DNA of 64,000 bases, taken from positions 1-64,000 of the forward strand of contig UBNE01000041.1 in NCBI GenBank assembly GCA_900466745.1, written 5' to 3'. This document shows positions 21,781 to 30,418 of the stretch, in pieces. The translations under genes and the position numbers were made by a program. How positions within the stretch are numbered: position 1 is the stretch's first letter; each line of letters begins with the position of its first letter. The notes beneath the pieces are model-generated. The model worked only from the letters and a program-made list of their open reading frames with translations. It was not told the origin of the DNA and searched no databases. This DNA is from Hyphomicrobiales bacterium (GTDB lineage Bacteria; Pseudomonadota; Alphaproteobacteria; Rhizobiales; Beijerinckiaceae).

Positions 21781-22113
21781 ATGGCGAAGCTGGATGGGCA
21801 GACGCCCGAGCAGGCGCGTTGGCAGGCGGAGAACGAGGCCCGGCGGGCGCGGCAGCATCGCAGCCTGGTGGATGGGCTCGAGATCTGGTCGTTCTGTCCG
21901 CGCAAGGGCTGCCGGCGGCGAAAGAGCTGCCGCCACGACAGGCCGGCGCTGTGCCTGAACGCCTTCTTCGCGACGATGCCCGAAGAGCTGAAGCAATATC
22001 TCCAGCTCGTGATCACGGCCCGGACGGGTGGCGCGAGCCCGGCCGAGGCCGGCCGGGTCGCCCGCGAGCGCATGATCGCGGTCGACGGCCGCGCGCCCTT
22101 CGACGACGTTTAG
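21781..22113 (+). CDS. small cysteine-rich hypothetical protein
   Basis: 110 residues, behind an AGGAG site seven bases from the ATG. An N-terminal basic helix (QARWQAENEARRARQHR) is followed by four cysteines at 39, 44, 50 and 58 (C-x4-C-x5-C-x7-C, rich in Arg/Lys), a likely zinc-binding knot. A helical tail, ERMIAVDG, ends the protein. I believe similar small proteins occur in Hyphomicrobiales but know of no function. A nucleic-acid or protein-binding role is only a guess from the basic zinc-knot character. Confidence 0.7.
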   Translation: MAKLDGQTPEQARWQAENEARRARQHRSLVDGLEIWSFCPRKGCRRRKSCRHDRPALCLNAFFATMPEELKQYLQLVITARTGGASPAEAGRVARERMIAVDGRAPFDDV

Positions 22114-22227
22114 GGCGCCGGTCGGAAAAGCGGAGCGCGGCCTGCGCAAAAAGCCGGCGCAAAATCAAAGGCCTGGCGTATCGGCCCAATGATGATGGGC
22201 GGTCCGTCGCGCCAGGCGCGGCCGGGC

Positions 22228-22677
22228 TCACGCCGCGAGCGAGACCTGCGCCTGCAGCTTGCGGATGGCGGTGCTGAGCTCGGGCTCGTCGACGATGTCG
22301 GCGGCGTCGGCGAGCTTGAACCAGTGCAGGTCGCGCTGGTGCTGCTCGCGGAAATCGGCGTGCTGCTGCTCGACCTCGAGCAGATAGAGCTTGACCTCGC
22401 AGAGCGCGAAATGGTCGCTCATCCGCTTCCAGTAGCTGTAGCGTCCGGCCGGCTTCTCGCTGACGCGGCCGAGCACGCCGGCCTCCTCATAGGCCTCCTG
22501 CGCCGCGGCGTCGCGGTCCTTCACGCCCTTCATCGGCCAGCCCTTGGGCACGATCCAGCGGCGCGTCGTGCGCGAGGTCACGAGCAGCAGTTCCGTCGAG
22601 CCGTCGGCGGCGCGGCGGATCGGCATGGCGGCGATCTGCGACCGCTTCTCCCCCGTTTTCCGCTTGGCCTTCTTCAT
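22228..22677 (-). CDS. Nudix hydrolase
   Basis: 149 residues hydrolysing a nucleoside-diphosphate-linked substrate; relatives include diphosphoinositol polyphosphate phosphohydrolase-like proteins. The Nudix box runs from PKGWPMKG to QEAYEEAGV. The catalytic Glu pair (EE) is intact, but the canonical Arg of REUxEE is Gln and the first Glu is Val. I prefer the ATG at 22677, preceded by GGAAGGAG, over one 17 codons upstream without a ribosome-binding site. Both readings keep the whole domain. Confidence 0.85.
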   Translation of the reverse strand: MKKAKRKTGEKRSQIAAMPIRRAADGSTELLLVTSRTTRRWIVPKGWPMKGVKDRDAAAQEAYEEAGVLGRVSEKPAGRYSYWKRMSDHFALCEVKLYLLEVEQQHADFREQHQRDLHWFKLADAADIVDEPELSTAIRKLQAQVSLAA

Positions 22678-22860
22678 CGGCGCGTGGAACTCCTTCCCAG
22701 CCTGCACATTCGTCCGGGTCCGAATCATCTTTGTTCACCGGAGCGAATGAATATTGCATCGGATCGCGAAAATGGAAGGGCCGTTCTGTCAAAAAACCGG
22801 GTGCCGGCCCTGTCCGGCGCGCAACTCCGCCTCGGCGGCGGACCGCTCCGGCCGACGCCT

Positions 22861-23259
22861 TCAGAGCTTCTTGCCGTCCGGGCCGAACTGCTTGAGGAAG
22901 GCGGTCAGGTCCGCGATTTCCTTCTCGCTCCTGATGCCGGCGAAGATCATCTTGGTGCCGGGGATCTTGGCCTTCGGGTCCTTGATGTATTCCGCGAAGG
23001 TCGCCTCGTCCCAGACCAGGCCGGAATTCTTGTTGGCGCTGGAATAGCTGTAGCCGGCGACGCTGCCGGAATGGCGGCCGATCAGCCCGTTGAGCTCGGG
23101 GCCGACGAGGTTGCGCGCGCCCTCGCCGATCTGGTGGCAGGCGCGGCATTTGTTGAAGGCGCGCTGGCCGGCCTCGGCATCCTGCGCGGCGGCGGGGCGC
23201 GGCAGCGGCGACAGGGCGAGCAGCGACAGGGCGAAGAGGCTGGTCAGGGCTGCGCGCAT
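22861..23259 (-). CDS. class I c-type cytochrome (c2/c550-like)
   Basis: 132 residues. A Sec signal peptide ends at PAAAQ (about residue 26). The haem-binding motif is CRACH (C38, C41, H42) and the likely axial Met is M104 in GTKMIFAG. The spacing and the sequence VGPELNGLIGR are those of soluble periplasmic cytochrome c2-like electron carriers. It stands alone between the Nudix and hydrolase genes, so the electron donor and acceptor cannot be assigned. Confidence 0.92.
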   Translation of the reverse strand: MRAALTSLFALSLLALSPLPRPAAAQDAEAGQRAFNKCRACHQIGEGARNLVGPELNGLIGRHSGSVAGYSYSSANKNSGLVWDEATFAEYIKDPKAKIPGTKMIFAGIRSEKEIADLTAFLKQFGPDGKKL

Positions 23260-23397
23260 GGTCTCGTCCTCGGGCTCGTTCCGGTGGGCTTCCGGGCTCG
23301 GCCGGGCCCTACCTTGGAAGCCTTCTGGTTTAAGCCGCGTCCGCGCCGGCTGGGTATGGGTCCTTTCGACGCGGAGGGCGCGCGCGGCGCCGGGGGC

Positions 23398-24210
23398 TCA
23401 GAGCTCGCCGATCCACTCCGCCACGGCGGCGGTGAAGATGTCCGGTCGCGAGACCGGGAAGAGATGCCCGCCGGTCTCCATGATCGAGCGGCGCGTGCCG
23501 GGCAGGGCGGCGATCAGCGCCTCCTGATGGTAGACCGGCACGACCATGTCGTCGCGCGCGCCCATGATCAGGGTCGGCATCGGCAGGGCCTCGATATCGG
23601 CGCTGCCGTCGAAGCCGAGCAGGGCGTCGATGCGCTCGCGCATCACCGTGCGGGCGTGCTCGCTGGTCGGCGCGGCGTCGATCGCGTCGTCGTAGATGTG
23701 CCAGTTGGCCTGGATCCAGCGCGGCTGGTAGGCGCTGAGCACGGAGAGCGCCGCGAAGGCCTGCGGGTCGCAGTCCAGGATGGCGCGGCGGGCGCCGAAC
23801 AGCGCGGTCATGTAGCGGCAGGCCTTGAGCCAGGTGCCGCTGAGGATCAGCCCGTCGATGCGCTCGGGCGCCAGCTTCGCCATCGCCTGGGCGATGCAGC
23901 CGCCGGTCGAATGGCCGAGCACCACGGCGCGGTCGAGGCCGGCCGCGTCGAGCACGGCGAGCCCGTCGCGGGCGAGCCGCTCGATGTCGCAGGGCGCCTC
24001 GCCGCGGCTGCTCGCGCCGATGCCGCGCTGGTCGAAGCGGACGATCTGGAAGGAGCGCCCCAGCGTCGAGGCGATGTCGGTCCAGAAGCCGGCGGTGCCG
24101 CTGAGGCCGCTGACCAGCAGCAAAGGCTGGCCGTGCCCCTCGCGGAAGCCGTGGAGCGTGGCTCCGTCATCCGTCTCGGCGCGGAAGTCGATGGTCCTGG
24201 TCGTCGTCAT
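23398..24210 (-). CDS. alpha/beta fold hydrolase
   Basis: 270 residues. The nucleophile elbow is GHSTGG (Ser near residue 100), the acid is in GARDDMV (near 217) and the catalytic His is in TGGHLF (near 246). The oxyanion region LLLVSGLSGTAGFW and the DQRGIGAS strand match RutD-like or 3-oxoadipate enol-lactonase-like enzymes. No signal peptide, so cytoplasmic. The neighbours do not reveal the substrate. Confidence 0.85.
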   Translation of the reverse strand: MTTTRTIDFRAETDDGATLHGFREGHGQPLLLVSGLSGTAGFWTDIASTLGRSFQIVRFDQRGIGASSRGEAPCDIERLARDGLAVLDAAGLDRAVVLGHSTGGCIAQAMAKLAPERIDGLILSGTWLKACRYMTALFGARRAILDCDPQAFAALSVLSAYQPRWIQANWHIYDDAIDAAPTSEHARTVMRERIDALLGFDGSADIEALPMPTLIMGARDDMVVPVYHQEALIAALPGTRRSIMETGGHLFPVSRPDIFTAAVAEWIGEL

Positions 24211-24610
24211 CTGTCACCCAACGGTCCCGGCCTCCCGCCGCGCGTTGCTCGCGCGTTCGAGCGTCCTGGTTCCGCCCTTACCCCTCTTGCAGCGATCGCT
24301 CGCTCCCGCTCTTCACCCGGCGGCGTCCCTGGAACGCTGCCGATGCGTCAGGATGGCGTATGCGGGCCGCCCATACCATGGCGTGAGCGCGAGGGGAGGA
24401 ATGCTTTTTGTGCAGATCGACATGGGAGAGGACTGATCGTTACGCATCTGCTGCATGGCGTTTCGCCGGATGCTGCGCGGATCGCGGCGACTTCGTCACG
24501 CCGGAGCGAGCCGGAGGCGAGGCGGAATGCCCTGGCGGGCCGCCGCGCGCCATGCGCATGGCGGGGTCTCCGCCGGCGAAAAGCGCCGTCGGGGCGGCTT
24601 CCCGCGGACA
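24211..24610. other. 400-base gap without a recognisable gene
   Basis: Lies between the start of the alpha/beta hydrolase gene (minus strand) and the terminator of the formate operon. It presumably holds the hydrolase promoter. A perfect 16-base palindrome, CGCCATGC followed by GCATGGCG, lies near 24549-24564. Otherwise I see nothing that supports a gene or RNA. Confidence 0.4.
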
Positions 24611-24643
24611 GGCAAAAGGCCCGCGCCGATGGCGGCGCGGGCC
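24611..24643 (-). terminator. rho-independent terminator after the oxalate/formate-type carrier
   Basis: Perfect 10-base arms GGCCCGCGCC (24618-24627) and GGCGCGGGCC (24634-24643) enclose a six-base loop. On the minus strand they are followed by TTTTG. It begins 24 bases after the stop of the MFS gene and ends the formate operon. Confidence 0.85.
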
Positions 24644-24666
24644 TCGTTCGGTTCAGTTGCCTCCGC

Positions 24667-26322
24667 TCAGTGGAACAGCGTCAGCGATTTCGACAGCGTG
24701 ATCCAGATGCCCCAGGCGAGCGGGATGCCGACCACGGCCCAGGCGAGGGCGGCGGTGCCGTCGAAGCCGCCCTTGCCGATGCCGAAGGAGCCGGTGGCCT
24801 CGCGCGCCGCGGCGGCCCTGCTCGCGGCCTGGAGCTTGGCGACCTCCTCCTCCTTCATGAACCATTGCGGGCCGAGCGGCCTGACCAGCGCGTTGGCGAC
24901 GAGGCCGAGCGCCAGCATGCCGGCGAGGATGTACATCGTGCCGCTGTAGAGGCTGGCTCCGGTGACGCCGGCCGAGACCTGCGCCTCGCGGATATAGTTC
25001 ACCACCACCGGGCCGATGATGCCTGCCGTCGACCAGGCGGTCAGCAGCCGGCCATGGATGGCGCCGACGAACTGCGTGCCGAAGACGTCGGCGAGATAGG
25101 CCGGCACCGTGGCGAAGCCGCCGCCATACATCGACAGGATGATGCAGAAGGCGGAGACGAACAGCACCTTGGACTGGATGCCGGCGGCCCAGGGCGCCGT
25201 CGCATAGAGCGCGATGCCGAGGATGAAGAAGGTGTAATAGGTGTTCTTGCGGCCGATCTTGTCCGACAGCGAGGCCCAGAAGAAGCGGCCGGCGATGTTG
25301 AACAGCGAGAGCAGGCCGACGAAGCCGGCGGCGATCGCCGCGACCGAGGTCTTCTGCCCGGCGTCGAGGGCCGAGAAGGCGACGCCCGCCTGGCCGATCA
25401 GCGCGCCGCCGAAGATCTCCTGCAGCATCGGCGAGGCGATGCCGAGCACGCCGATGCCGGCCGAGACGTTGAGGCAGAGCACCGCCCAGATCAGCCAGAA
25501 CTGCGGCGTCTTGTGCGCGTCGCGCAGATGGACATGGCCGGAGGTGATCATCGCATTGGCGCTGCTCGGCGGCGCCCAGCCATCCGGCCGCCAGCCGGCC
25601 GGCGGCACGCGGTAGCCGAAGGCGCCGGCCATCATGAAGGCGAAGTAGATCGCCGCCATCACCAGGAAGGTCTGCAGCACGCCGACCGAGGTCGGGGTCT
25701 TGAAAGAGTTCATCAGCATGTCGGCCAGCGGCGAGCCGATCATCGCGCCGCCGCCGAAGCCCATGATCGCCATGCCGGTCGCCATGCCGCGCCGGTCCGG
25801 GAACCACTTGATCAGCGTCGAGACGGGCGAGATGTAGCCCAGCCCGAGGCCGATGCCGCCGATGACGCCCGAGCCCAGCCACATCATCCAGAGCTGGTGC
25901 CAGTAGATGCCGAGCGCCGAGATCACCATGCCGCCGCACCAGCACAGCGCCGATGCGACGCCGGCCTTGCGCGGCCCGGCCTTCTCCAGCCAGCCGCCCC
26001 AGATCGCCGCCGAGGCGCCGAGCAGCACGAAGAACAGCGTGTACATCCAGCCGAGATCGGAGACGCGCCAGTCGCAGGTGGTGGTGAAGAGCGCGCTCGC
26101 CAGGGTCAGCTCCGGGCAGGTCTTCGGCGCGGTGACGCCGATGGCCCGCGAGAGCGGCAGCCAGAACACCGAGAAGCCATAGGCCATGCCGATGCACAGA
26201 TGGATGCACAGCGCGGCCGGCGGGACGAGCCAGCGGTTGAAGCCGGCCTTGGCGATGATCCTTTCGCGGTCGAGCAGGCCGACGCCTCCTCCGGCCTGCG
26301 CGATGTCCTGTGCGACGCTCAT
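24667..26322 (-). CDS. OFA-family MFS transporter (oxalate/formate antiporter type)
   Basis: 551 residues with about twelve hydrophobic segments and MFS loops such as DRRGMATGMAIMGFG and SDKIGRK. The opening FNRWLVPPAALCIHLCIGMAYGF, without its last residues, is characteristic of the oxalate:formate antiporter family. The central loop and C-terminal extension make it longer than OxlT (418). It lies 96 bases downstream of fdsD on the same strand, with AAGGAAA before the ATG and a strong terminator after the stop. Co-transcription with fds and a role in formate or related carboxylate import are inferred. Confidence 0.88.
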   Translation of the reverse strand: MSVAQDIAQAGGGVGLLDRERIIAKAGFNRWLVPPAALCIHLCIGMAYGFSVFWLPLSRAIGVTAPKTCPELTLASALFTTTCDWRVSDLGWMYTLFFVLLGASAAIWGGWLEKAGPRKAGVASALCWCGGMVISALGIYWHQLWMMWLGSGVIGGIGLGLGYISPVSTLIKWFPDRRGMATGMAIMGFGGGAMIGSPLADMLMNSFKTPTSVGVLQTFLVMAAIYFAFMMAGAFGYRVPPAGWRPDGWAPPSSANAMITSGHVHLRDAHKTPQFWLIWAVLCLNVSAGIGVLGIASPMLQEIFGGALIGQAGVAFSALDAGQKTSVAAIAAGFVGLLSLFNIAGRFFWASLSDKIGRKNTYYTFFILGIALYATAPWAAGIQSKVLFVSAFCIILSMYGGGFATVPAYLADVFGTQFVGAIHGRLLTAWSTAGIIGPVVVNYIREAQVSAGVTGASLYSGTMYILAGMLALGLVANALVRPLGPQWFMKEEEVAKLQAASRAAAAREATGSFGIGKGGFDGTAALAWAVVGIPLAWGIWITLSKSLTLFH

Positions 26323-26392
26323 TCCCGGTTTCCTTTCCCCAAAGCTGCGCCGTTCGGGCCGGGTTCGCTCCCGGCTCGTTGAAACCCGTGCT

Positions 26393-26410
26393 GCGTTCCG
26401 CGGGGAACGC
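26393..26410. other. hairpin between fdsD and the MFS gene
   Basis: Perfect inverted repeat GCGTTCC/GGAACGC with a four-base loop, nine bases after the fdsD stop. There is no T-run, so it looks like an mRNA-stability or partial-attenuation hairpin rather than a terminator. It could lower expression of the carrier relative to fds. Confidence 0.4.
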
Positions 26411-26418
26411 CTGTTGCG

Positions 26419-26700
26419 TTAGCTTCCGCGCGCCGGTCTGATCAGCGGCAAGGCGCGTCGCAGCAGCGGCGGAAGGTCTTCCGGACGGGCGGAATAGGCG
26501 TCGATGAACGCGTCGCGCATCCCTCCGGTCCAGAACTGGTTGATATGGTCGGCGACGGCGGGCACGGCCTCGGCGTCGGGATAGGCCTTGAAGAAATCGG
26601 CGATCTGCCCGGCCATGCGGGCGAGCTTGGCGAGGTGCTCGGCCTTGCGGTCGTCTCCGGCGCTGCCGGCATCAGCGGTCGTCAGTGCGGCCTCCGTCAT
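26419..26700 (-). CDS. fdsD: formate dehydrogenase delta subunit
   Basis: 93 residues. FdsD is a small cytoplasmic factor needed for assembly or activity of FdsGBA formate dehydrogenases. The family signature is KLARMAGQIADFFKAYP near residues 23-40, with VADHINQFW in the middle and a C-terminal LPPLLRRAL. The start overlaps the fdhD stop (ATGA), so the genes are translationally coupled. It is the last of the fds genes proper. Confidence 0.92.
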   Translation of the reverse strand: MTEAALTTADAGSAGDDRKAEHLAKLARMAGQIADFFKAYPDAEAVPAVADHINQFWTGGMRDAFIDAYSARPEDLPPLLRRALPLIRPARGS

Positions 26701-27539
26701 CGGCTGGTCGTTTCCAGGCTGGGCGCGAGCCGGCCGGCGAAGACGGTGCAGCCGTCGCGGCGCGCCACCGAGACCAGCGTCAGCCCGAGATGCTTCGCCC
26801 GCTCGATCGCCAGCGAGGTCGGGGCCGAGATCGAGACCAGCGTGCCGGCCCCGAAGATCGCGGTCTTCTCGACCATCTCGAAGGAGGCGCGGCTGGTCAC
26901 CAGCATGAAGCCGGCGCTCGCATCGGCGCCGGCGCGCAGGCGGGCGCCGATCAGCTTGTCGAGCGCGTTGTGGCGGCCGACATCCTCGCGCGCGGCGAGG
27001 ATCGCGCCGCCGGCGTCGCACCAGGCGGCGGCGTGGACCGCGCGGGTGAGCCGGTTGAGCGGCTGGTGGCGGTCGAGCGCGGCGAGCGCCGTCTCGATCG
27101 CCTTCGCGGAAACCTGGCGCGCGGCCCGCGTCGCCGCGTCGGCCATCGGGATCTCCGCGATGGTCTCGACGCCGCAGAGCCCGCAGGAGGTGCGGCCGGA
27201 GAGGTTGCGCCGCCGGGCGAGATGCTCGCGGAAGCGTCCCGGCGCCAGCTCGACCGTGACGACGACGCCTTCCTCCCGGGGCTCGACGGCGACGCCGCGG
27301 ATCTCGTCGGCGGCGCGGATGATGCCCTCGGTCAGGCTGAAGCCGGTGACGAAATCGGCGAGGTCGGACGGGCTCGCCATCATCACCGCATAGGGCATGG
27401 TGCCGTAGACGATGTTGACCGGCGTCTCGACGGCGACCTCGACATTGCGCGCGCCGTCGCCCTCGGCGCCGAAGCGCACCGGCTCGGCCGAGACCATCGC
27501 CGTCGCCGGCGGCTGGGCGGGAGGGTCACTCCGCGGCAT
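26697..27539 (-). CDS. fdhD: formate dehydrogenase accessory sulfurtransferase FdhD
   Basis: 280 residues; also called FdsC in this operon type. Inserts sulfur into the molybdenum cofactor before it is loaded into FdsA. The redox-active Cys-x2-Cys pair lies in SGRTSCGLCG near residue 120. Conserved family segments are GFSLTEGII, REDVGRHNALDKLIG and FEMVEKTAIFG. The gene overlaps fdsA by 14 bases and fdsD by four. Confidence 0.96.
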   Translation of the reverse strand: MPRSDPPAQPPATAMVSAEPVRFGAEGDGARNVEVAVETPVNIVYGTMPYAVMMASPSDLADFVTGFSLTEGIIRAADEIRGVAVEPREEGVVVTVELAPGRFREHLARRRNLSGRTSCGLCGVETIAEIPMADAATRAARQVSAKAIETALAALDRHQPLNRLTRAVHAAAWCDAGGAILAAREDVGRHNALDKLIGARLRAGADASAGFMLVTSRASFEMVEKTAIFGAGTLVSISAPTSLAIERAKHLGLTLVSVARRDGCTVFAGRLAPSLETTSR

Positions 27540-30408
27540 CGGGCAGGCGCTCCGCGATCCGCCGCAAGGTGACGTCCTCCTCGAAATTCTTCTCCTGCCA
27601 CTGCGAATAGTGGTTGGTGCGCCGGACCTCGACCGCGGTCACCTTGTATTCCGGGCAGTTCGTCGCCCAGTCGGAATAATCGGTGGTGATGACGTTGGCG
27701 CCGGTCTTGGCGTGGTGGAAGGTGGTGTAGACCACGCCCGGCTGCATGCGCTCCGAGATCTCGGCGCGCAAGGCGATGTCGCCGGAGCGGCTGGCGAGCG
27801 AGACGAGGTCGCCGTCGCGGATGCCGCGGCTCTCCGCGTCGAAGGGGTGAATCTCCAGCACGTCCTCGTCGTGCCAGGCGCCGTTCTCGGTGCGCCTTGT
27901 CTGCGCGCCGACATTGTATTGCGAGAGGATGCGCCCGGTGGTGAGCAGCAGCGGGAAGCGCGGCCCGGTGCGCTCGTCGGTGGCGATGAACTCGGTGATC
28001 ATGAACTGGCCCTTGCCGCGCACGAAGCGGTCGACATGCATCAGCGGCGTGCCGGTCGGGGCCTTCTCGTTGCAGGGCCACTGCACCGAGCCGAGCTTCT
28101 CCAGCTTGTCGTAGGAGACGCCGGCGAAGGACGGCGTCAGCCGCGCGATCTCGTCCATGATCTCGCCGGGATGGGCGTAGGACATCTCGTAGCCCAGCGC
28201 CCGCGCCAGCTCGATCGTCACCTGCCACTCGTCCTTGCCGGAGAGCGGCGCCATCACCTGCCGCACGCGGTTGATGCGCCGCTCGGCATTGGTGAAGGTG
28301 CCGTCCTTCTCGAGGAAGGAGGCGCCGGGCAGGAAGACATGGGCGTATTTCGCCGTCTCGTTCAGGAAAATGTCCTGGATCACGACGCATTCCATCGCGG
28401 CGAGCCCGGCCGTGACATGCTTGGTGTTGGGGTCGGACTGGGCGATATCCTCGCCCTGGACATAGAGCCCCTTGAAGGTGCCGTCGACCGCCTCGTCGAG
28501 CATGTTGGTGATGCGCAGGCCCTGCTCGGGGTCGAGCGGCACGCCCCACATCATCTCGAAGACCTGCCGGGTCGAATCGTCGGCGACATGGCGGTAGCCC
28601 GAGAATTCGTGCGGGAAGGAGCCCATGTCGCAGGAGCCCTGCACGTTGTTCTGGCCGCGCAGCGGATTGATGCCGACGCCGTCGCGCCCGATATTGCCGG
28701 TCGCCATGGCGAGGTTCGCCATCGCCATCACCGTGGTCGAGCCCTGGCTGTGCTCGGTGACGCCGAGCCCGTAATAGATCGCGCCGTTGCCGCCGGTGGC
28801 GTAGAGCCGCGCCGCGGCGCGAACATCCGCCGCCGGCACGCCGGTATATTGCTCGCTCGCCTCGGGCGAATTCTCCTCGCGGGCGACGAAGCGGGCCCAT
28901 TGCTCGAAAGCGTCGAGATCGCAGCGCTCGCGCACATAGCTCTCGTCGATCAGCCCTTCGGTGACGACGACATGGCCGAGCGCGTTGAGCAGCGCGACAT
29001 TGGTGCCGGGCCTGAGCGGCAGGTGGTAGTCCGCCTTGATATGCGGCGATTTCACCATGTCGATCCGGCGCGGGTCGGCGACGATGAGTCTCGCGCCTTC
29101 CCGGATGCGCTTCTTCATCCGCGAGGCGAAGACCGGATGGCCGTCGGTCGGGTTGGCGCCGATGATCAGGATGACGTCGGCCTTGGCGACCGACTTGAAG
29201 TCCTGCGTGCCGGCCGAGGTGCCGAGCGTGGTCTTGAGGCCGTAGCCGGTCGGCGAGTGGCAGACGCGGGCGCAGGTATCGACATTGTTGTTGCGGAAGG
29301 CGGCGCGCACCAGCTTCTGGACGAGGAAGACCTCCTCGTTGGTGCAGCGCGAGGAGGTGATGGCGCCGACCGATTCGCGGCCGTATCGGGCCTGGATGCG
29401 CTTGAACTCGGAGGCCGCGTGGCTGATCGCCTCTTCCCACGAGACCTCGCGCCACGGGTCCGTGATCCTGGCCCGGATCATCGGCTTGGTCATGCGGTCC
29501 CTGTGGTTGGCATAGCCCCAGGCGAAGCGGCCCTTGACGCAGCTATGGCCTTCGTTCGCCTTGCCGTCCTTGTAGGGTACCATGCGGATCACGCGGTCGC
29601 CCTGCATCTCGGCCTTGAACGAGCAGCCGACGCCGCAATAGGCGCAGGTCGTGACCTTGGAGTGCTCCGGCTGGCCGTGCTCGATGACCTTGTTCTCCAT
29701 CAGCGTCGCCGTCGGGCAGGCCTGCACGCAGGCGCCGCAGGAGACGCATTCCGAGCCCAGGAAATCGGTCGGCCCGGCGGCGACGCGCGAGTCGAAGCCG
29801 CGGCCGGCAATCGTCAGCGCGAAGGTGCCCTGCACCTCCTCGCAGGCGCGCACGCAGCGATTGCAGACGATGCATTTCGACGGGTCGTAGGTGAAATAGG
29901 GGTTGGAGGTATCCTTCGCGAGCCAGTTCTCGTTGGCGAGCCCGTCCGCGGTCTTGGCGAAGACGTGGTTCTCGCCCTCATAGCCGTAGCGCACCTCGCG
30001 CAGGCCGACGGCGCCGGCCATGTCCTGCAATTCGCAGTCGCCATTGGCCGAGCAGGTCAGGCAGTCGAGCGGGTGGTCGGAGATGTAGAGCTCCATCACG
30101 CCCTTGCGCAGGCCGGAGAGGTTCTCCGACTGGGTGCGGACGACCATCCCGTCCTCGGCCGGGGTCGTGCAGGATGCGGGCGTGCCGCGCCGGCCCTCGA
30201 TCTCGACCAGGCAGAGTCGGCAGGAGCCGAAGGGCTCCAGCGAGTCGGTGGCGCAGAGCTTGGGGATCTTGGTGCCCAGGCTCATCGCCGCCGCCATCAC
30301 CGAGGTTCCGGCCGGCACCGTGACGCTCTGGCCGTCGATGCTCAGCGTCACGGTCTTCTCGGAAAGCCGGATCGGCGTGCCGTAGTCGATTTCCTTGATC
30401 AGGGCCAT
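27526..30408 (-). CDS. fdsA: NAD-dependent formate dehydrogenase, molybdenum-containing alpha subunit
   Basis: 960-residue catalytic subunit oxidising formate to CO2. The cysteine sites in order are: a [2Fe-2S] cluster (C52, C63, C66, C80); a His-ligated [4Fe-4S] (H112, C116, C119, C125); two ferredoxin-type clusters (C179-C189 and C221-C231); and the cluster next to the cofactor (C255, C258, C262, C290). The Mo ligand is Cys383 followed by His384 (ARVCHSPTGYG), so this is a Cys rather than selenocysteine enzyme. It is cytoplasmic, without a Tat signal, and belongs to the FdsGBA complex. The start lies ten bases after fdsB. Confidence 0.97.
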   Translation of the reverse strand: MALIKEIDYGTPIRLSEKTVTLSIDGQSVTVPAGTSVMAAAMSLGTKIPKLCATDSLEPFGSCRLCLVEIEGRRGTPASCTTPAEDGMVVRTQSENLSGLRKGVMELYISDHPLDCLTCSANGDCELQDMAGAVGLREVRYGYEGENHVFAKTADGLANENWLAKDTSNPYFTYDPSKCIVCNRCVRACEEVQGTFALTIAGRGFDSRVAAGPTDFLGSECVSCGACVQACPTATLMENKVIEHGQPEHSKVTTCAYCGVGCSFKAEMQGDRVIRMVPYKDGKANEGHSCVKGRFAWGYANHRDRMTKPMIRARITDPWREVSWEEAISHAASEFKRIQARYGRESVGAITSSRCTNEEVFLVQKLVRAAFRNNNVDTCARVCHSPTGYGLKTTLGTSAGTQDFKSVAKADVILIIGANPTDGHPVFASRMKKRIREGARLIVADPRRIDMVKSPHIKADYHLPLRPGTNVALLNALGHVVVTEGLIDESYVRERCDLDAFEQWARFVAREENSPEASEQYTGVPAADVRAAARLYATGGNGAIYYGLGVTEHSQGSTTVMAMANLAMATGNIGRDGVGINPLRGQNNVQGSCDMGSFPHEFSGYRHVADDSTRQVFEMMWGVPLDPEQGLRITNMLDEAVDGTFKGLYVQGEDIAQSDPNTKHVTAGLAAMECVVIQDIFLNETAKYAHVFLPGASFLEKDGTFTNAERRINRVRQVMAPLSGKDEWQVTIELARALGYEMSYAHPGEIMDEIARLTPSFAGVSYDKLEKLGSVQWPCNEKAPTGTPLMHVDRFVRGKGQFMITEFIATDERTGPRFPLLLTTGRILSQYNVGAQTRRTENGAWHDEDVLEIHPFDAESRGIRDGDLVSLASRSGDIALRAEISERMQPGVVYTTFHHAKTGANVITTDYSDWATNCPEYKVTAVEVRRTNHYSQWQEKNFEEDVTLRRIAERLPDAAE

Positions 30409-30418
30409 CTCAGCCTCC

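Noticed and set aside
24401..24436. Eleven-codon frame behind a perfect AGGGGAGGA
   Set aside because: The purine-rich site lies only one base from the ATG, and nothing follows that would make a leader peptide meaningful.
22189..26382. Very long plus-strand open frame of about 1,400 codons
   Set aside because: It runs antisense to the Nudix, cytochrome, hydrolase and MFS genes, crosses their intergenic gaps and a terminator, and has no recognisable domain.
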